Shown here: piece by piece, positions 24,091-33,164 of the stretch | How positions within the stretch are numbered: the stretch's first letter is position 1 | Layout: every line of letters begins with the position of its first letter | From: a virus | Strand: one strand, 5' to 3' | IMG/VR virus record: IMGVR_UViG_3300032289_001838 | Location: 1 to 64,000 of that record | Length of the DNA stretch: 64,000 nucleotides | Notes under the pieces: generated by a model | Told to the model about the DNA's origin: nothing | Database searches by the model: none | The model's input: the letters and a program-made list of their open reading frames with translations, nothing else | Translations under genes and position numbers: made by a program

Positions 24091-25125
24091 TTATTTCTTA
24101 AACTTACTTCCAAGACCTTTTATAATAAAACTTCCTGTAATTTTAAATGGATTACTATAAATACTTGAGTCTCTTACAACTATACCTTCGTGTTTTTCCA
24201 AGTCTCCAATTTCACTGGTAGCATTTTTTAATATTTCATCTCCCAATTTAATTGTGGTTAAATAAACAATGGTATCATTAACTATTTTATTTACATCTTG
24301 ACCGGCGAAATCTTGACTGATATTCTTACTATCAACCGCTTTTAAAAATTGTTCACGGGTAATAAGAGGAGTTTTAAACTTTAATCCTTTTAACCAATCT
24401 TTCAAAGACTTGGTTACAGCTTCACCCATAGGATACAATGTAACTTGTTGCGTCAAAACACTAGCTAGTTTTGGTTCTGATTTGAAAGTAGTGTCAATGC
24501 TACCCAACACCTTAAAACCACTCTTCATAGCAACCTTATTTAATTTGTTTATATAAGACTGCATTGCGGTTTTATCATATGGTATTTCAACAGCTTCTCT
24601 TGATTTAACACTTCCATCTTTACCAAATGTTTTTGGTTTAATTTCTTTTAATCCGTGGATAGCTAAAAAGTTTCCAATTTCACCATATCCCAACACATTT
24701 GTTTGTCCCTCTACATATTCAATGTTGAATAGTATATTAGGATTATCTAGTAACCCAAGCGTTTTCAATTCGGATCTTGTAGATGGAATTGCAGCATCAA
24801 AAATATTGATAACTTTAGTACCTATATTAACAAATCCGTGACCAGCTCCAAATCTTGTCTCCAAATCTTCAGGTCTCATTCCTTTGATATCCAATGGCTT
24901 TGCTGATCCACGATCCATCACAAATTGGCCGTTTATCATACGGATACTTGCATTAACACCGTCAATCTTTACACTACCAGCGCCTTGCTTCAAAGACTTT
25001 ACTGCTTTTGCAAATACGTCAACTAATTTAGCTCCTGTATCTACAAAATCAAATGGATGTGCCATATGTCCACCTGCACCACCTTCTTGTATTACTTCAC
25101 TTAAAATGTTATTTAGTCTTATCAT
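24091..25125 (-). CDS. Ligase-like nucleotidyltransferase-fold protein with capsid-targeting-like N-terminus
   Basis: The sequence has SVKIDGVNASIRM, a K-x-D-G motif like motif I of ATP-dependent ligases, then NIEYVEGQTNVL and near the C-terminus EGIVVRD, like motif IV. The stretch GGAGGHMAHPFDF before it is shared, from memory, with a conserved family in marine T4-like phages. The 344-residue protein could be an RNA or DNA ligase, or a derived enzyme without ligase activity. It begins MIRLNNILSEV, fitting the leader pattern of predicted capsid cargo, so it may be injected with the DNA. It overlaps the previous gene by 17 bases. Confidence 0.55.
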   Translation of the reverse strand: MIRLNNILSEVIQEGGAGGHMAHPFDFVDTGAKLVDVFAKAVKSLKQGAGSVKIDGVNASIRMINGQFVMDRGSAKPLDIKGMRPEDLETRFGAGHGFVNIGTKVINIFDAAIPSTRSELKTLGLLDNPNILFNIEYVEGQTNVLGYGEIGNFLAIHGLKEIKPKTFGKDGSVKSREAVEIPYDKTAMQSYINKLNKVAMKSGFKVLGSIDTTFKSEPKLASVLTQQVTLYPMGEAVTKSLKDWLKGLKFKTPLITREQFLKAVDSKNISQDFAGQDVNKIVNDTIVYLTTIKLGDEILKNATSEIGDLEKHEGIVVRDSSIYSNPFKITGSFIIKGLGSKFKK

Positions 25126-25882
25126 ATGGTTTTAAAAATGTTTTATCGAATACAGGAATTGCTTTTTTGTAAGAACTCTTTGTTTCATCAAGAGCATTAT
25201 CTGTAAATTGCCAATTCCAAAATAATTCATTTGGCGTTTTGAATCCAAAAAATTGTAATACTTCTTTTTGTGTTTGAGTAACATCTTTTCCATTCCAATT
25301 TTGACCAGTAGCAATAAATCCTGAATCTATATCTTTTACTATATTGCTTTCACCCAAAGTAGAATGTCGGTTCTCAATCCAAGTCAATCTTTCGATCAAT
25401 TTTTGATAAAAACCATTGGCTTGACCCCATCTTACACTAGCAAAAAATAAAACGACATCACTTTCAAATAACTCTTTACTTATTTTCCACAATTCATCAT
25501 TTTTGTTATTAATACTAGCCCAACAACGAAGATCGCCTGTAGGATTTTTGTCTTTATCTTTTAATGAAGCATCTTTTGTTCCACAATGATTTCCCCATTT
25601 AGATGATACGTTACCCTCACACGGAAATATGTTTAACTTGGTTGTATCAATTAAAGATACTTTTTCTTTGCCTAATAATTCTTGTATTTTAATTGCTAAT
25701 TGTGTGCTTTTAGCGATATCATCTTTGTGACCACTCCATCTATTACTGGTTGTAAGCAATAGTACTTTGTTCTTGGTACGTAAATATTCTATTGTCTTTT
25801 TGTATTTACGAGCATAAAGATCCATATCTTGCTCGCTTTGAGGAAGTTTGGCTTCTAATAATAAATCGTTTAAACTGATCAT
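25109..25882 (-). CDS. Flavodoxin-fold NAD(P)H:FMN reductase-like protein
   Basis: The start is set at ATG 25882 because the product then begins MISLNDLLLEAK, matching the leaders of neighbours; the earlier in-frame codon would overlap the upstream gene. After this, KVLLLTTSNRWSGHK (beta strand and phosphate-binding loop), VVLFFASVRWGQANGFYQKL and GFIATGQNWNG give the order expected of NAD(P)H-dependent FMN reductases, which fold like flavodoxin. The extra segment with CEGNVSSKWGNHCG and LRCWAS carries three Cys. A redox enzyme delivered with the genome could act on host thiols or quinones; that is inference. The 257-residue protein is in the cargo-like block. Confidence 0.6.
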   Translation of the reverse strand: MISLNDLLLEAKLPQSEQDMDLYARKYKKTIEYLRTKNKVLLLTTSNRWSGHKDDIAKSTQLAIKIQELLGKEKVSLIDTTKLNIFPCEGNVSSKWGNHCGTKDASLKDKDKNPTGDLRCWASINNKNDELWKISKELFESDVVLFFASVRWGQANGFYQKLIERLTWIENRHSTLGESNIVKDIDSGFIATGQNWNGKDVTQTQKEVLQFFGFKTPNELFWNWQFTDNALDETKSSYKKAIPVFDKTFLKPYDKTK

Positions 25883-25901
25883 TTTGATAATTGGTATAAA
25901 A

Positions 25902-26336
25902 TTATTTGTTTGTTTTTTTAACCACCCCATATCCAGAACCATATGGAGATGATTTACCAGATTCTGGATTTGATGTTTCTTTATTTAATTTTATTGTTTT
26001 TGCTTTTGATGCCTCTTTACGTTGTATAGCATAGTCTAAAGCACTTTTCAACCTGCTTTTAACATTTGGATCTTTAGCATTTTGATAAGCTGCTCTAACT
26101 CTCTGATGTATAAGATTTATAATTTGAGATTGTCTTTTGTGACTTTTTGATTTAAAACTACTACTAGCTAGTGTATCTTTAATGTCTTGTGATGTTCTAA
26201 ATTTTACTCTAACCGTATCTTTCGGATTTTCATCTGTATACAATCTTCTACCAGATCCTTTTGGTTTTTTACCAGTTCCAACCTTTGGATCAGACTCAGA
26301 TAAAACTTCATTTAAAATGTCTGTTAAACTAATCAT
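25902..26336 (-). CDS. Small basic cargo-like protein
   Basis: This 144-residue, Lys/Arg/Ser-rich protein begins MISLTDILNEVLSES, with the same leader pattern as neighbours. It then has a basic helical region (RQSQIINLIHQRVRAAYQNA) and a Ser/Gly-rich tail. Its charge suits DNA binding inside the head. It overlaps the upstream gene by four bases (ATGA). No family was recognised. Confidence 0.5.
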   Translation of the reverse strand: MISLTDILNEVLSESDPKVGTGKKPKGSGRRLYTDENPKDTVRVKFRTSQDIKDTLASSSFKSKSHKRQSQIINLIHQRVRAAYQNAKDPNVKSRLKSALDYAIQRKEASKAKTIKLNKETSNPESGKSSPYGSGYGVVKKTNK

Positions 26337-26623
26337 TTGGTCAAATCTTCCAATTTACTTTGCATTGTCATACCACGAATCACTTCAGGTGTGCCGCCGT
26401 TGTCTCTATTAAAATAACGTTTATAATTGCTTAGTGCAACGTCTAATCTAGCTTTATCAATTGGTTCTTTTGAAAGAATATCTTTAACCATCTTTAAATT
26501 GTTGACAACTAAAACATTTGTATCGTTAATAACTTCGTCGATTAATTTTAAAAGAGATGGATCTACTGCTTCTTTAACTTGTGGGTTAGTTAAATCCTCA
26601 ACGATTCGTGTTAATAGTATCAT
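26333..26623 (-). CDS. Small helical cargo-like protein
   Basis: This 96-residue protein begins MILLTRIVEDLTN, a loose match to the shared leader, and is otherwise helical with no recognised motif. It is the first gene of the cargo-like run and has a TATTTATA element four bases before its ATG. Its stop overlaps the next start by four bases. A head-internal role is inferred from context only. Confidence 0.5.
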   Translation of the reverse strand: MILLTRIVEDLTNPQVKEAVDPSLLKLIDEVINDTNVLVVNNLKMVKDILSKEPIDKARLDVALSNYKRYFNRDNGGTPEVIRGMTMQSKLEDLTK

Positions 26624-26627
26624 AATA

Positions 26628-26635
26628 TATAAATA
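26628..26635 (-). promoter_or_regulatory. TATTTATA element 4 nt before the cargo-like operon
   Basis: TATTTATA on the coding strand lies between the endonuclease stop (26640) and the ATG at 26623, with four bases of spacing. Proposed late promoter for the run down to the terminase and portal. Confidence 0.45.
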
Positions 26636-26639
26636 GTAA

Positions 26640-28145
26640 CTATTTTCGATTCCAGATAAATTTCATATGTCCACAATCCCAAATTCTATCATATCCATTA
26701 ATCTGCATATTTTGCCATTCACTCAAATTAATATCAAATTTTTCAAGTTTTTCTTTTAATTTATGTTTTTGAAAATGATTTCTTTCAATTGGTACACCTT
26801 TGTTTTTGTGAAAATAATGATAACCAGGTAAAGTGTCATCTACAAATGACATACCAATTTGTTTATATAAATTACCTGTAAATAATCTTTTATCACTATA
26901 TGTTACAATAGAATTTACATCATAATTTTTTATAAAATGATTGAATAATTTAGAAGCACCTCCTATTACATTTGTATTTAATATATTACAATACCTAGAT
27001 AACTCATATTGATATTTTTTGTCATATCTAGATTTAACAAAAGTCATTAGTGACACCAAAACATTATTATGATATAATCCTAATCTTATAGATGATGTAT
27101 CATTTCCCTGTATATGATTATCAGTCAAAAATGCAGATTTTTCATCATTAATCACTGGTTTTATTTCACATTTGCGTGCAAATATTCTTTTGGACTTACC
27201 AATTTTACTTAATAAAATGCTTTTTATTATATCTTGTTTACATCTCCATTCCCAATCCCATATATGCATCAATTGAATATTTTTATCAAGTGACAACTTA
27301 GTTTTATGTAAATGATAATTTTTATCTTTACCACCAGCAAGTTCACTGTGCCAATATATACCATCACATTCTATGCCTAAATTCAAATGTGATACTAAAA
27401 TATCAATTTCATCCCCGTCTAATATATTTCTATCGTGTTGTTTAGTCACAACTCCGTATGAATGTAAAAAATTTAATATTTCAGACTCAATGGTAGATTT
27501 AAACCTATTATGTGGATTACAGATTAAACATCTGGGTATATTACCAGAATATAAATTATCTTTAAATTCATTGTTACACACACAACATTTAAATTTGTAT
27601 AAATTATTATATTCTGTGCCTATATATTCATCTTTATCAAATAGTGGAACAACCACACCTTTTAATCTGTTTCCTTCAAAAATATTATTTAAAGATTCTT
27701 GAATTTTTTGAAGTCGTCTGTTTTCTTTGATATATGATAATTGAGATACATTATCAATATTATTATTTTCTAAATATTGTTTATACTTTTCAGATTTAAA
27801 TCCAATTTCTCCAGCATTAGCTCTTTCTTTTGTTTTTTTAAGCGTATTTGGAGATACATTCATACCATATTTTTCATTGTTGGTTTGAATCATTTTTTCT
27901 CTGTTGTTAAAATTTTCATATCCGTATTTTTTTAATTTAGTTTTTTTTCCTTTCTCTAAATTATTATAGTTTTCATTGCCATATCTTTCTTTTAAAGTTT
28001 CTTTCATTTTGGAAATCATATTATCATATGCACCATTTTCTCTTTTTTGTTTTATTTTTTCTTTAACACTAGGCAATTGTGATGGATGATAAACACCATA
28101 TTTTTTAAAAAATGATTCTCTAATTTTTTTACCTCGTTCAGTCAT
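26640..28145 (-). CDS. Free-standing homing endonuclease (NUMOD-like repeats, Vsr-like nuclease, GNAT-like tail)
   Basis: The 501-residue product is read from ATG 28145, eight bases after a perfect AAGGAG ribosome site. Residues about 15-125 hold repeats built on KYG..N and KKYGxxN, a DNA-binding pattern of homing endonucleases. A four-Cys zinc site (CCVC, CLIC) follows, then a Vsr-like nuclease with SEILNFLHSYG and GIECDGIYWHSELAGG. Residues about 330-460 (DNHIQGND, LVSLMTF, GGASKLFNHFI) resemble the GNAT-like region also seen in Mom proteins. The gene sits between the sheath terminator and the cargo-like operon with its own signals, the mark of a mobile insertion. Confidence 0.75.
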   Translation of the reverse strand: MTERGKKIRESFFKKYGVYHPSQLPSVKEKIKQKRENGAYDNMISKMKETLKERYGNENYNNLEKGKKTKLKKYGYENFNNREKMIQTNNEKYGMNVSPNTLKKTKERANAGEIGFKSEKYKQYLENNNIDNVSQLSYIKENRRLQKIQESLNNIFEGNRLKGVVVPLFDKDEYIGTEYNNLYKFKCCVCNNEFKDNLYSGNIPRCLICNPHNRFKSTIESEILNFLHSYGVVTKQHDRNILDGDEIDILVSHLNLGIECDGIYWHSELAGGKDKNYHLHKTKLSLDKNIQLMHIWDWEWRCKQDIIKSILLSKIGKSKRIFARKCEIKPVINDEKSAFLTDNHIQGNDTSSIRLGLYHNNVLVSLMTFVKSRYDKKYQYELSRYCNILNTNVIGGASKLFNHFIKNYDVNSIVTYSDKRLFTGNLYKQIGMSFVDDTLPGYHYFHKNKGVPIERNHFQKHKLKEKLEKFDINLSEWQNMQINGYDRIWDCGHMKFIWNRK

Positions 28146-28153
28146 AAACAATA

Positions 28154-28175
28154 CTCCTTATCTAATAGATAAATA
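28154..28175 (-). promoter_or_regulatory. RBS and TATTTATC element for the homing endonuclease
   Basis: AAGGAG at 28154-28159 fixes the ATG at 28145 over an upstream TTG. TATTTATC at 28168-28175, one base off the phage octamer, lies further upstream and would leave a leader of about 20 bases, unlike the leaderless genes. Confidence 0.5.
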
Positions 28176-28205
28176 TTACACTAAACGTCAAAAAGTCAAA
28201 AAAAG

Positions 28206-28235
28206 AAAACCTCACTTAGAAATAAGTGAGGTTTT
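28206..28235 (-). terminator. Intrinsic terminator after the tail sheath gene
   Basis: A 13-base-pair perfect stem (AAAACCTCACTTA / TAAGTGAGGTTTT) with a four-base loop follows the sheath stop by 16 bases. On the minus strand it is followed by a T-rich tract. Confidence 0.9.
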
Positions 28236-28251
28236 GTGAATTATCTAATTA

Positions 28252-31200
28252 TTAGACTCCCCCAGGGAAAACTGCTCCTGTAGGCAAGATGTTGAAGTCA
28301 AGTATTATGAATTCAGCAGTACGGGTTGGTTGGATATAGATTTGACCATATAGAATATTTCTATCAATTAGGTCAGGAGTATTGTTTTCAGCATCCATCT
28401 TGACTTGGAATGCGTAGATACCGTTACGTTGTTGTACTGATTCCAAGTATGGAGTTACAATACTCAAGAAACGATTTCTTGTAGAAGCGACGTTTTGTTC
28501 GAATACCAAGTAGTTGCTCGAACTTGCGATAAACTTCTTCAAGTTGATCAACAAACGACGAACATTGATACGATCCAAAGCACTTGGAGCAATTTGTAGA
28601 GTCTTTTGACCCCATACACAAATACCTTGGCCTGGGAATGCTGCAATTGGATTTACACGACCTTCATATAGTGTATCACGTTCAGCATGGGTTACACGAT
28701 CAAGTACTTGTACTGCGGTTGGAATACCACCACGGTTTAAACCGGCTGGTGCGTACCATTCAGCAGCAGAATTATCGTTAGCAGCGTAAACTGCTGGCAA
28801 TACTACTGAAGGAGGGACACTAATAATCTTGTTGGTATTAGTATCTAGGATTTTAACCCAAGGATAATAAGTACCTACATAGTTACTGTCGATATCAGCG
28901 ACACTGTTGATAGCAGCATCGATCAATCCTACAGTTTGATTACTTGCTGGGAATACTACGTTATCCATGATGTAGAAACAATCTTGACGAGTACCACACA
29001 TATCAATTACCAATTCGGTAACATAACTGTGTAGAGAACGGAAGATACCAGGCAACACGATCAAGTTGATATCAAATTCATCGGCGTTACTTAATGCTCC
29101 GATACATTGCTTGTAAGCAATACTACCTGGACTATTAATATTTGTACAATCTAGACCTTGAGTGTTGCCTGGAGTAATGTTACTACCAACGTTGATTGGA
29201 ATTGCTGGCCATTGACCTTCAAATCCACCTTGAAAGCCTAGAACGAACTTACGTAGTTTTACATATGTAGATTCATTTACAGCGTCGTAAACACTTGGAA
29301 TACTACCACTCAAGCTTGGGTTTAGTAGTGAACCAGTACTTGCTGATGTACCTTGAGCATAATATTTAGCGGTAGATGTACCGTAAACTTTATCTTCAAG
29401 ATCGAAGTCGATATTCAAACCATTACTATCGGTGCTACCATAGTATGGCAATGGATTGAAATATTGTTTAGTGTTGTTATCTACACCAACTCCAAAAGAA
29501 GAAGTTGGATATAGAGATTGAATTTCGGAATCAGTTCCTGGAACTGCACCGAACACAGTACCAGATGGATACTTACCAGGAGCTAGACCATAAATACTTG
29601 CTTTACTATATTGTACGTATGGTACATAGATGTTTGCGGTACTATTGATTGGAGTACTATAAGATTCGAATCCATATGGTATACATGTAACAGGATATGC
29701 TACATCTGACATTTCAATTCTAATATATCTACTCAAGTTGGCATAGGTGCCATATTGAATGATCTTACCAGCATAAGTAATATAAGCATATCTATCACCA
29801 ATTCTACGTGCAATGAAATTTGCACTGTCTGGATCTAGATTCAAGTTTTGGAAGATTTCCAAATACTTTGGCTTCTTATCAGTATCACTATAAGCACGAA
29901 CTCCTAGAGTGAATGAACCCCAATCGCTTCCTGGAACTGTGCCAGCCAACTTAACGTTGCTGATTTCAATCTTGTATTTTCTGTTACTCAAAGTACCATC
30001 ACTCAACGTGTGTGCTTTGAACAATTGGAACTTGGTTGGTACTGCAGCTTCATTTGCACTGCCTCTGAATGGAGCAATCTTTTGGGAATAGATCCAAGGA
30101 GTAGTTGCATTTGTAATACCAAATTGACTGTCTCCAGCATTTAAATTAGTACTATATTGATCAACGAACTTTAGAGGTTCGCCTACGATTGTACTTCCAG
30201 ATAGACTATTAGTACCAACTTGCAATCTCCATCCGAGTGTACTGGTCTTTTCAGATACGAACTTCTTAATACTATCTTCGAATAAAACATAGTTGTAAGC
30301 AGCTTCTACTTTTTGACCAGCAATTTGTTTGTTTGGATTTCCAACTGTTGGATCGATTCCGAATACATCTTTAATATAGTTATTATCATTTTCATTCAAA
30401 CTGAAATCATAATATCCATATGTGCCTGAACTTGTACTACCATTTGTATTTGAAAAGCTGTATCTTAATGCCAAATTATAAACGTTTTCATTTGGATTAA
30501 TTAGACTCTTGTATGGGAATGTGCTACTTGTTAATTGTGATAGTGTAGTGTTATTGAATCCATATACTTCATAATCATTGCTGAATTGTGTAGAAGCATT
30601 TTGGGTATTTGCTAATACTGCCAATATCATATTTTGACGACCCGATGTATTTGGATTACATTGATCTCCGCTATTTGTTCCATTTGGACTGAATGTTCCG
30701 GAGTATTTTCCAAATGCGCCACTAATTACACCTTTAAGTTCTAATCCGGCGACACATGTTCCTTCTCCACGAATAGAAGCGATACTTCCACTAATTAGTA
30801 CTGGATTACCCGATGATACATTAAATACATCTGTATTTTGATTTATAGTTGCATTCTTTATGTAAGAAGATGACAAGAATGCAACTGTAGTAGTACTTTC
30901 AGCAAAAGCTGTTGAAATTGCTGTTTCAGCTGAAACGTTTTGTCCTTGTACACTTGAAGTTAAATAATAATAACCACGATTTGCATTTGTAGATAGTGTA
31001 TAACCAACGCCTTTTCTTACAAGTGTAATTAAACTATTAGCTCCACCAAGTCCACCAATTGCAATCGTTTGACCAGCATATAAAATACTACCGCTTAATG
31101 TTCCAGTTCCATCAGTACTGTTTGCGTTTACCACACTAGTAGCCGCTTCAGATCCAAATGTTACATTAATAGATCCACTCAATTGAATTGTAGAAACGTC

Positions 31201-32226
31201 ATAACGAGATTCATATTGAGCTGAAGCAGATAAGAAACTTGCGGTTGTAAATGTTCTTGCTTGATTTGAAATAAATTTAGCAAAAACAAATCCATATACG
31301 TTATTTGAGAACGAAGATGTTAAATAAGCGTATGGTTTATCTGTTGGATATGTAGGAGCATTATTACCACTACCACTCGTAGAAGTAAATACGGCACTAT
31401 CAAACAACAATTTATGTTTATTAGCCCCACCCGTACCACCTGTTACAGTGACACTTCCACTGATACGTGATTTTTCAAAGTCAAATCCAGCTAACACATA
31501 TCCGGCGCCTGCATTAGCCAATCCACCGTATACGTATCCTTTAGCTAAAACTGCGTTTTTGAATTGCGTACCCAAATAGCTTGGAGTAACTTTAAACAAT
31601 TTTCCTAAACTAGCTGAATCTTGTAATGATTGAGATAGACTGGTTATACCAGATAATCCAGACAAACTTGACAAAAATATATTTAGTTCTGAGTAAGTTG
31701 CTTGTGTAAATGTAGATCCTGATAAAAATTTAGTGGATCCGATATTACCTATTACAGCTGATGAACCTGTGATATTAAGTGGCAAACTTAGTTGAGTGTA
31801 GTTAATATTGGACGTATAATTAGTATCATCCAAATACATAAATGAATCGTTTGTAATAGCACCAGCATCAGCGTTACGGTTCCATACGCCTGGTTGAGCA
31901 TAAACGATCAATGGGCTCTTTTGCCAGTAACCAGTAAGACCACCTACACGAACAACGGTAACAATACCTTGTTGTTGTAGATATTCTTTTGCGGTATATG
32001 GTCCGTAATATACTCCGTCAGCAACACCAAACGTACTTTCTAGAGTAGTTACGTCTGAAATGGTTGCTGGGAAGAATGCTGGACCGTCAGCAAATGGAGC
32101 TACTATAGCTCCACCTATATTTGCGACACCTTGTGCGAGTGCCGAAAGATCGTTTTCACGGGTAAAAACCCCTGGACTTACTATATTTTGTGTTGGTGCG
32201 AATGTTCCACCTTCTTGTATTGGCAT
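28252..32226 (-). CDS. Tail sheath protein (gp18-like), extra long
   Basis: The N-terminus has VSPGVFTRENDLS and APFADGPAFFPATISDVTTL, ending with FGVADGVYYGPYTAKEYLQQ. The C-terminal region has GLNRGGIPTAVQVLDRVTHA, INVRRLLINLKKFIASSSN and LYGQIYIQPTRTAEFIILDF. Both ends match T4-type contractile sheath proteins, whose termini form the handshake that links subunits. The middle (about residues 130-850) is Ser/Thr/Gly/Asn-rich beta structure and makes the protein 1,324 residues, twice T4 gp18 (659), probably adding outward-facing domains. The leader has a good ribosome site (GAAAGGA) and a TATTTATA further upstream. A strong terminator follows. Sheath contraction drives the tube through the cell envelope. 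Confidence 0.9.
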   Translation of the reverse strand: MPIQEGGTFAPTQNIVSPGVFTRENDLSALAQGVANIGGAIVAPFADGPAFFPATISDVTTLESTFGVADGVYYGPYTAKEYLQQQGIVTVVRVGGLTGYWQKSPLIVYAQPGVWNRNADAGAITNDSFMYLDDTNYTSNINYTQLSLPLNITGSSAVIGNIGSTKFLSGSTFTQATYSELNIFLSSLSGLSGITSLSQSLQDSASLGKLFKVTPSYLGTQFKNAVLAKGYVYGGLANAGAGYVLAGFDFEKSRISGSVTVTGGTGGANKHKLLFDSAVFTSTSGSGNNAPTYPTDKPYAYLTSSFSNNVYGFVFAKFISNQARTFTTASFLSASAQYESRYDVSTIQLSGSINVTFGSEAATSVVNANSTDGTGTLSGSILYAGQTIAIGGLGGANSLITLVRKGVGYTLSTNANRGYYYLTSSVQGQNVSAETAISTAFAESTTTVAFLSSSYIKNATINQNTDVFNVSSGNPVLISGSIASIRGEGTCVAGLELKGVISGAFGKYSGTFSPNGTNSGDQCNPNTSGRQNMILAVLANTQNASTQFSNDYEVYGFNNTTLSQLTSSTFPYKSLINPNENVYNLALRYSFSNTNGSTSSGTYGYYDFSLNENDNNYIKDVFGIDPTVGNPNKQIAGQKVEAAYNYVLFEDSIKKFVSEKTSTLGWRLQVGTNSLSGSTIVGEPLKFVDQYSTNLNAGDSQFGITNATTPWIYSQKIAPFRGSANEAAVPTKFQLFKAHTLSDGTLSNRKYKIEISNVKLAGTVPGSDWGSFTLGVRAYSDTDKKPKYLEIFQNLNLDPDSANFIARRIGDRYAYITYAGKIIQYGTYANLSRYIRIEMSDVAYPVTCIPYGFESYSTPINSTANIYVPYVQYSKASIYGLAPGKYPSGTVFGAVPGTDSEIQSLYPTSSFGVGVDNNTKQYFNPLPYYGSTDSNGLNIDFDLEDKVYGTSTAKYYAQGTSASTGSLLNPSLSGSIPSVYDAVNESTYVKLRKFVLGFQGGFEGQWPAIPINVGSNITPGNTQGLDCTNINSPGSIAYKQCIGALSNADEFDINLIVLPGIFRSLHSYVTELVIDMCGTRQDCFYIMDNVVFPASNQTVGLIDAAINSVADIDSNYVGTYYPWVKILDTNTNKIISVPPSVVLPAVYAANDNSAAEWYAPAGLNRGGIPTAVQVLDRVTHAERDTLYEGRVNPIAAFPGQGICVWGQKTLQIAPSALDRINVRRLLINLKKFIASSSNYLVFEQNVASTRNRFLSIVTPYLESVQQRNGIYAFQVKMDAENNTPDLIDRNILYGQIYIQPTRTAEFIILDFNILPTGAVFPGGV

Positions 32227-32236
32227 AATATTAATA

Positions 32237-32267
32237 TCCTTTCAAAGTTATATTTAATGTATAAATA
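32237..32267 (-). promoter_or_regulatory. TATTTATA element and ribosome site for the sheath gene
   Basis: TATTTATA (32260-32267) lies about 33 bases before the ATG, with GAAAGGA (32237-32243) in between at a 10-base spacing. This is a normal leader with a ribosome site, in contrast to the short-spaced genes. Confidence 0.5.
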
Positions 32268-32318
32268 TAAACAAAAAATTCGAAGATGAAACTATTTATT
32301 ATATCTTTTATGATTTTA

Positions 32319-33164
32319 TTATAATTCTCTTATAACTTTATCAATTTGTTCTTTTACCATGTCAAATGATATCTTTTTGCTACATTCGAAGTCTTTTTGT
32401 CTCGGACAATACATCCATCCACTTAATATACCATCTTTATTATTTATGGACGGATCGTTTAAGCACCCATGACAAACATTTTTATTGATGACCCTATAAC
32501 AATTTGAATTGAATTCGTTGTACGTATCTGTGCAACCTGAAATTAACACTACTTTTTTATTCAATGCCCACGCCATCCAACTGAGACCACTACTTAAACC
32601 AATAAAAAATGAACAGTTTTTAATTTGATCTATTCTATATTCGATTGGATAATTTCCCGTCTCATTAAATGCTTTTTTGGGAACACTATTCCATTTTTCA
32701 TTGGTACCAAATACTTCATCTTTATCAATAACATATACATCGTATCCCAATGATTTTATGTATTTTACGACAGAATCCCAGCCTGCTGAATTATTCCAGT
32801 ATTTAAGTTGTGCAGTTGAATGAATACTTATACAAACATATTTTTTCTTTTTGTTGAATTTATGTTTAGTGGATTCTTTGATATTTGGTATAATTTCTTT
32901 ATATTCGATTCCTAACTGATCACATGCTAATTTTTGCATGGGTATGTTTGTAAAATGAAAATGAATTTCAAAATACTTATCATACTTTATCTCCACATTT
33001 GAATCTACGAAATATACATTTGAGTTATTTGATTTTAAAATATTATACCATTTTGTTTTTACATATACACTTCCGCCGTGTATTCGTTGATATTCATCTG
33101 CATACGGAGAAAATGCAATACTATCTCCTAATGCTTGAGTACAAAAATTAATTACTGTGGTCAT
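32319..33164 (-). CDS. Autotransporter-heptosyltransferase-like glycosyltransferase (second copy)
   Basis: The start is taken at ATG 33164 (MTTVINFCTQALGDSIAFSP), reducing overlap with the upstream gene; an earlier in-frame ATG is at 33191. It contains SAGWDSVVKYIKSLGYDVYV, FIGLSSGLSWMAWALNKKVV and LISGCTDTYNEF, followed by a Cys-rich end NVCHGCLND and YCPRQKDFECSKKI. This is the pattern of O-heptosyltransferases that modify Ser in autotransporter repeats (TibC/AAH type, GT9-like), including the metal-binding Cys set. It is a clear paralogue of the C-terminal half of the preceding gene. It probably adds sugar to Ser/Thr on a phage structural protein, or to host surface material. Confidence 0.7.
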   Translation of the reverse strand: MTTVINFCTQALGDSIAFSPYADEYQRIHGGSVYVKTKWYNILKSNNSNVYFVDSNVEIKYDKYFEIHFHFTNIPMQKLACDQLGIEYKEIIPNIKESTKHKFNKKKKYVCISIHSTAQLKYWNNSAGWDSVVKYIKSLGYDVYVIDKDEVFGTNEKWNSVPKKAFNETGNYPIEYRIDQIKNCSFFIGLSSGLSWMAWALNKKVVLISGCTDTYNEFNSNCYRVINKNVCHGCLNDPSINNKDGILSGWMYCPRQKDFECSKKISFDMVKEQIDKVIREL

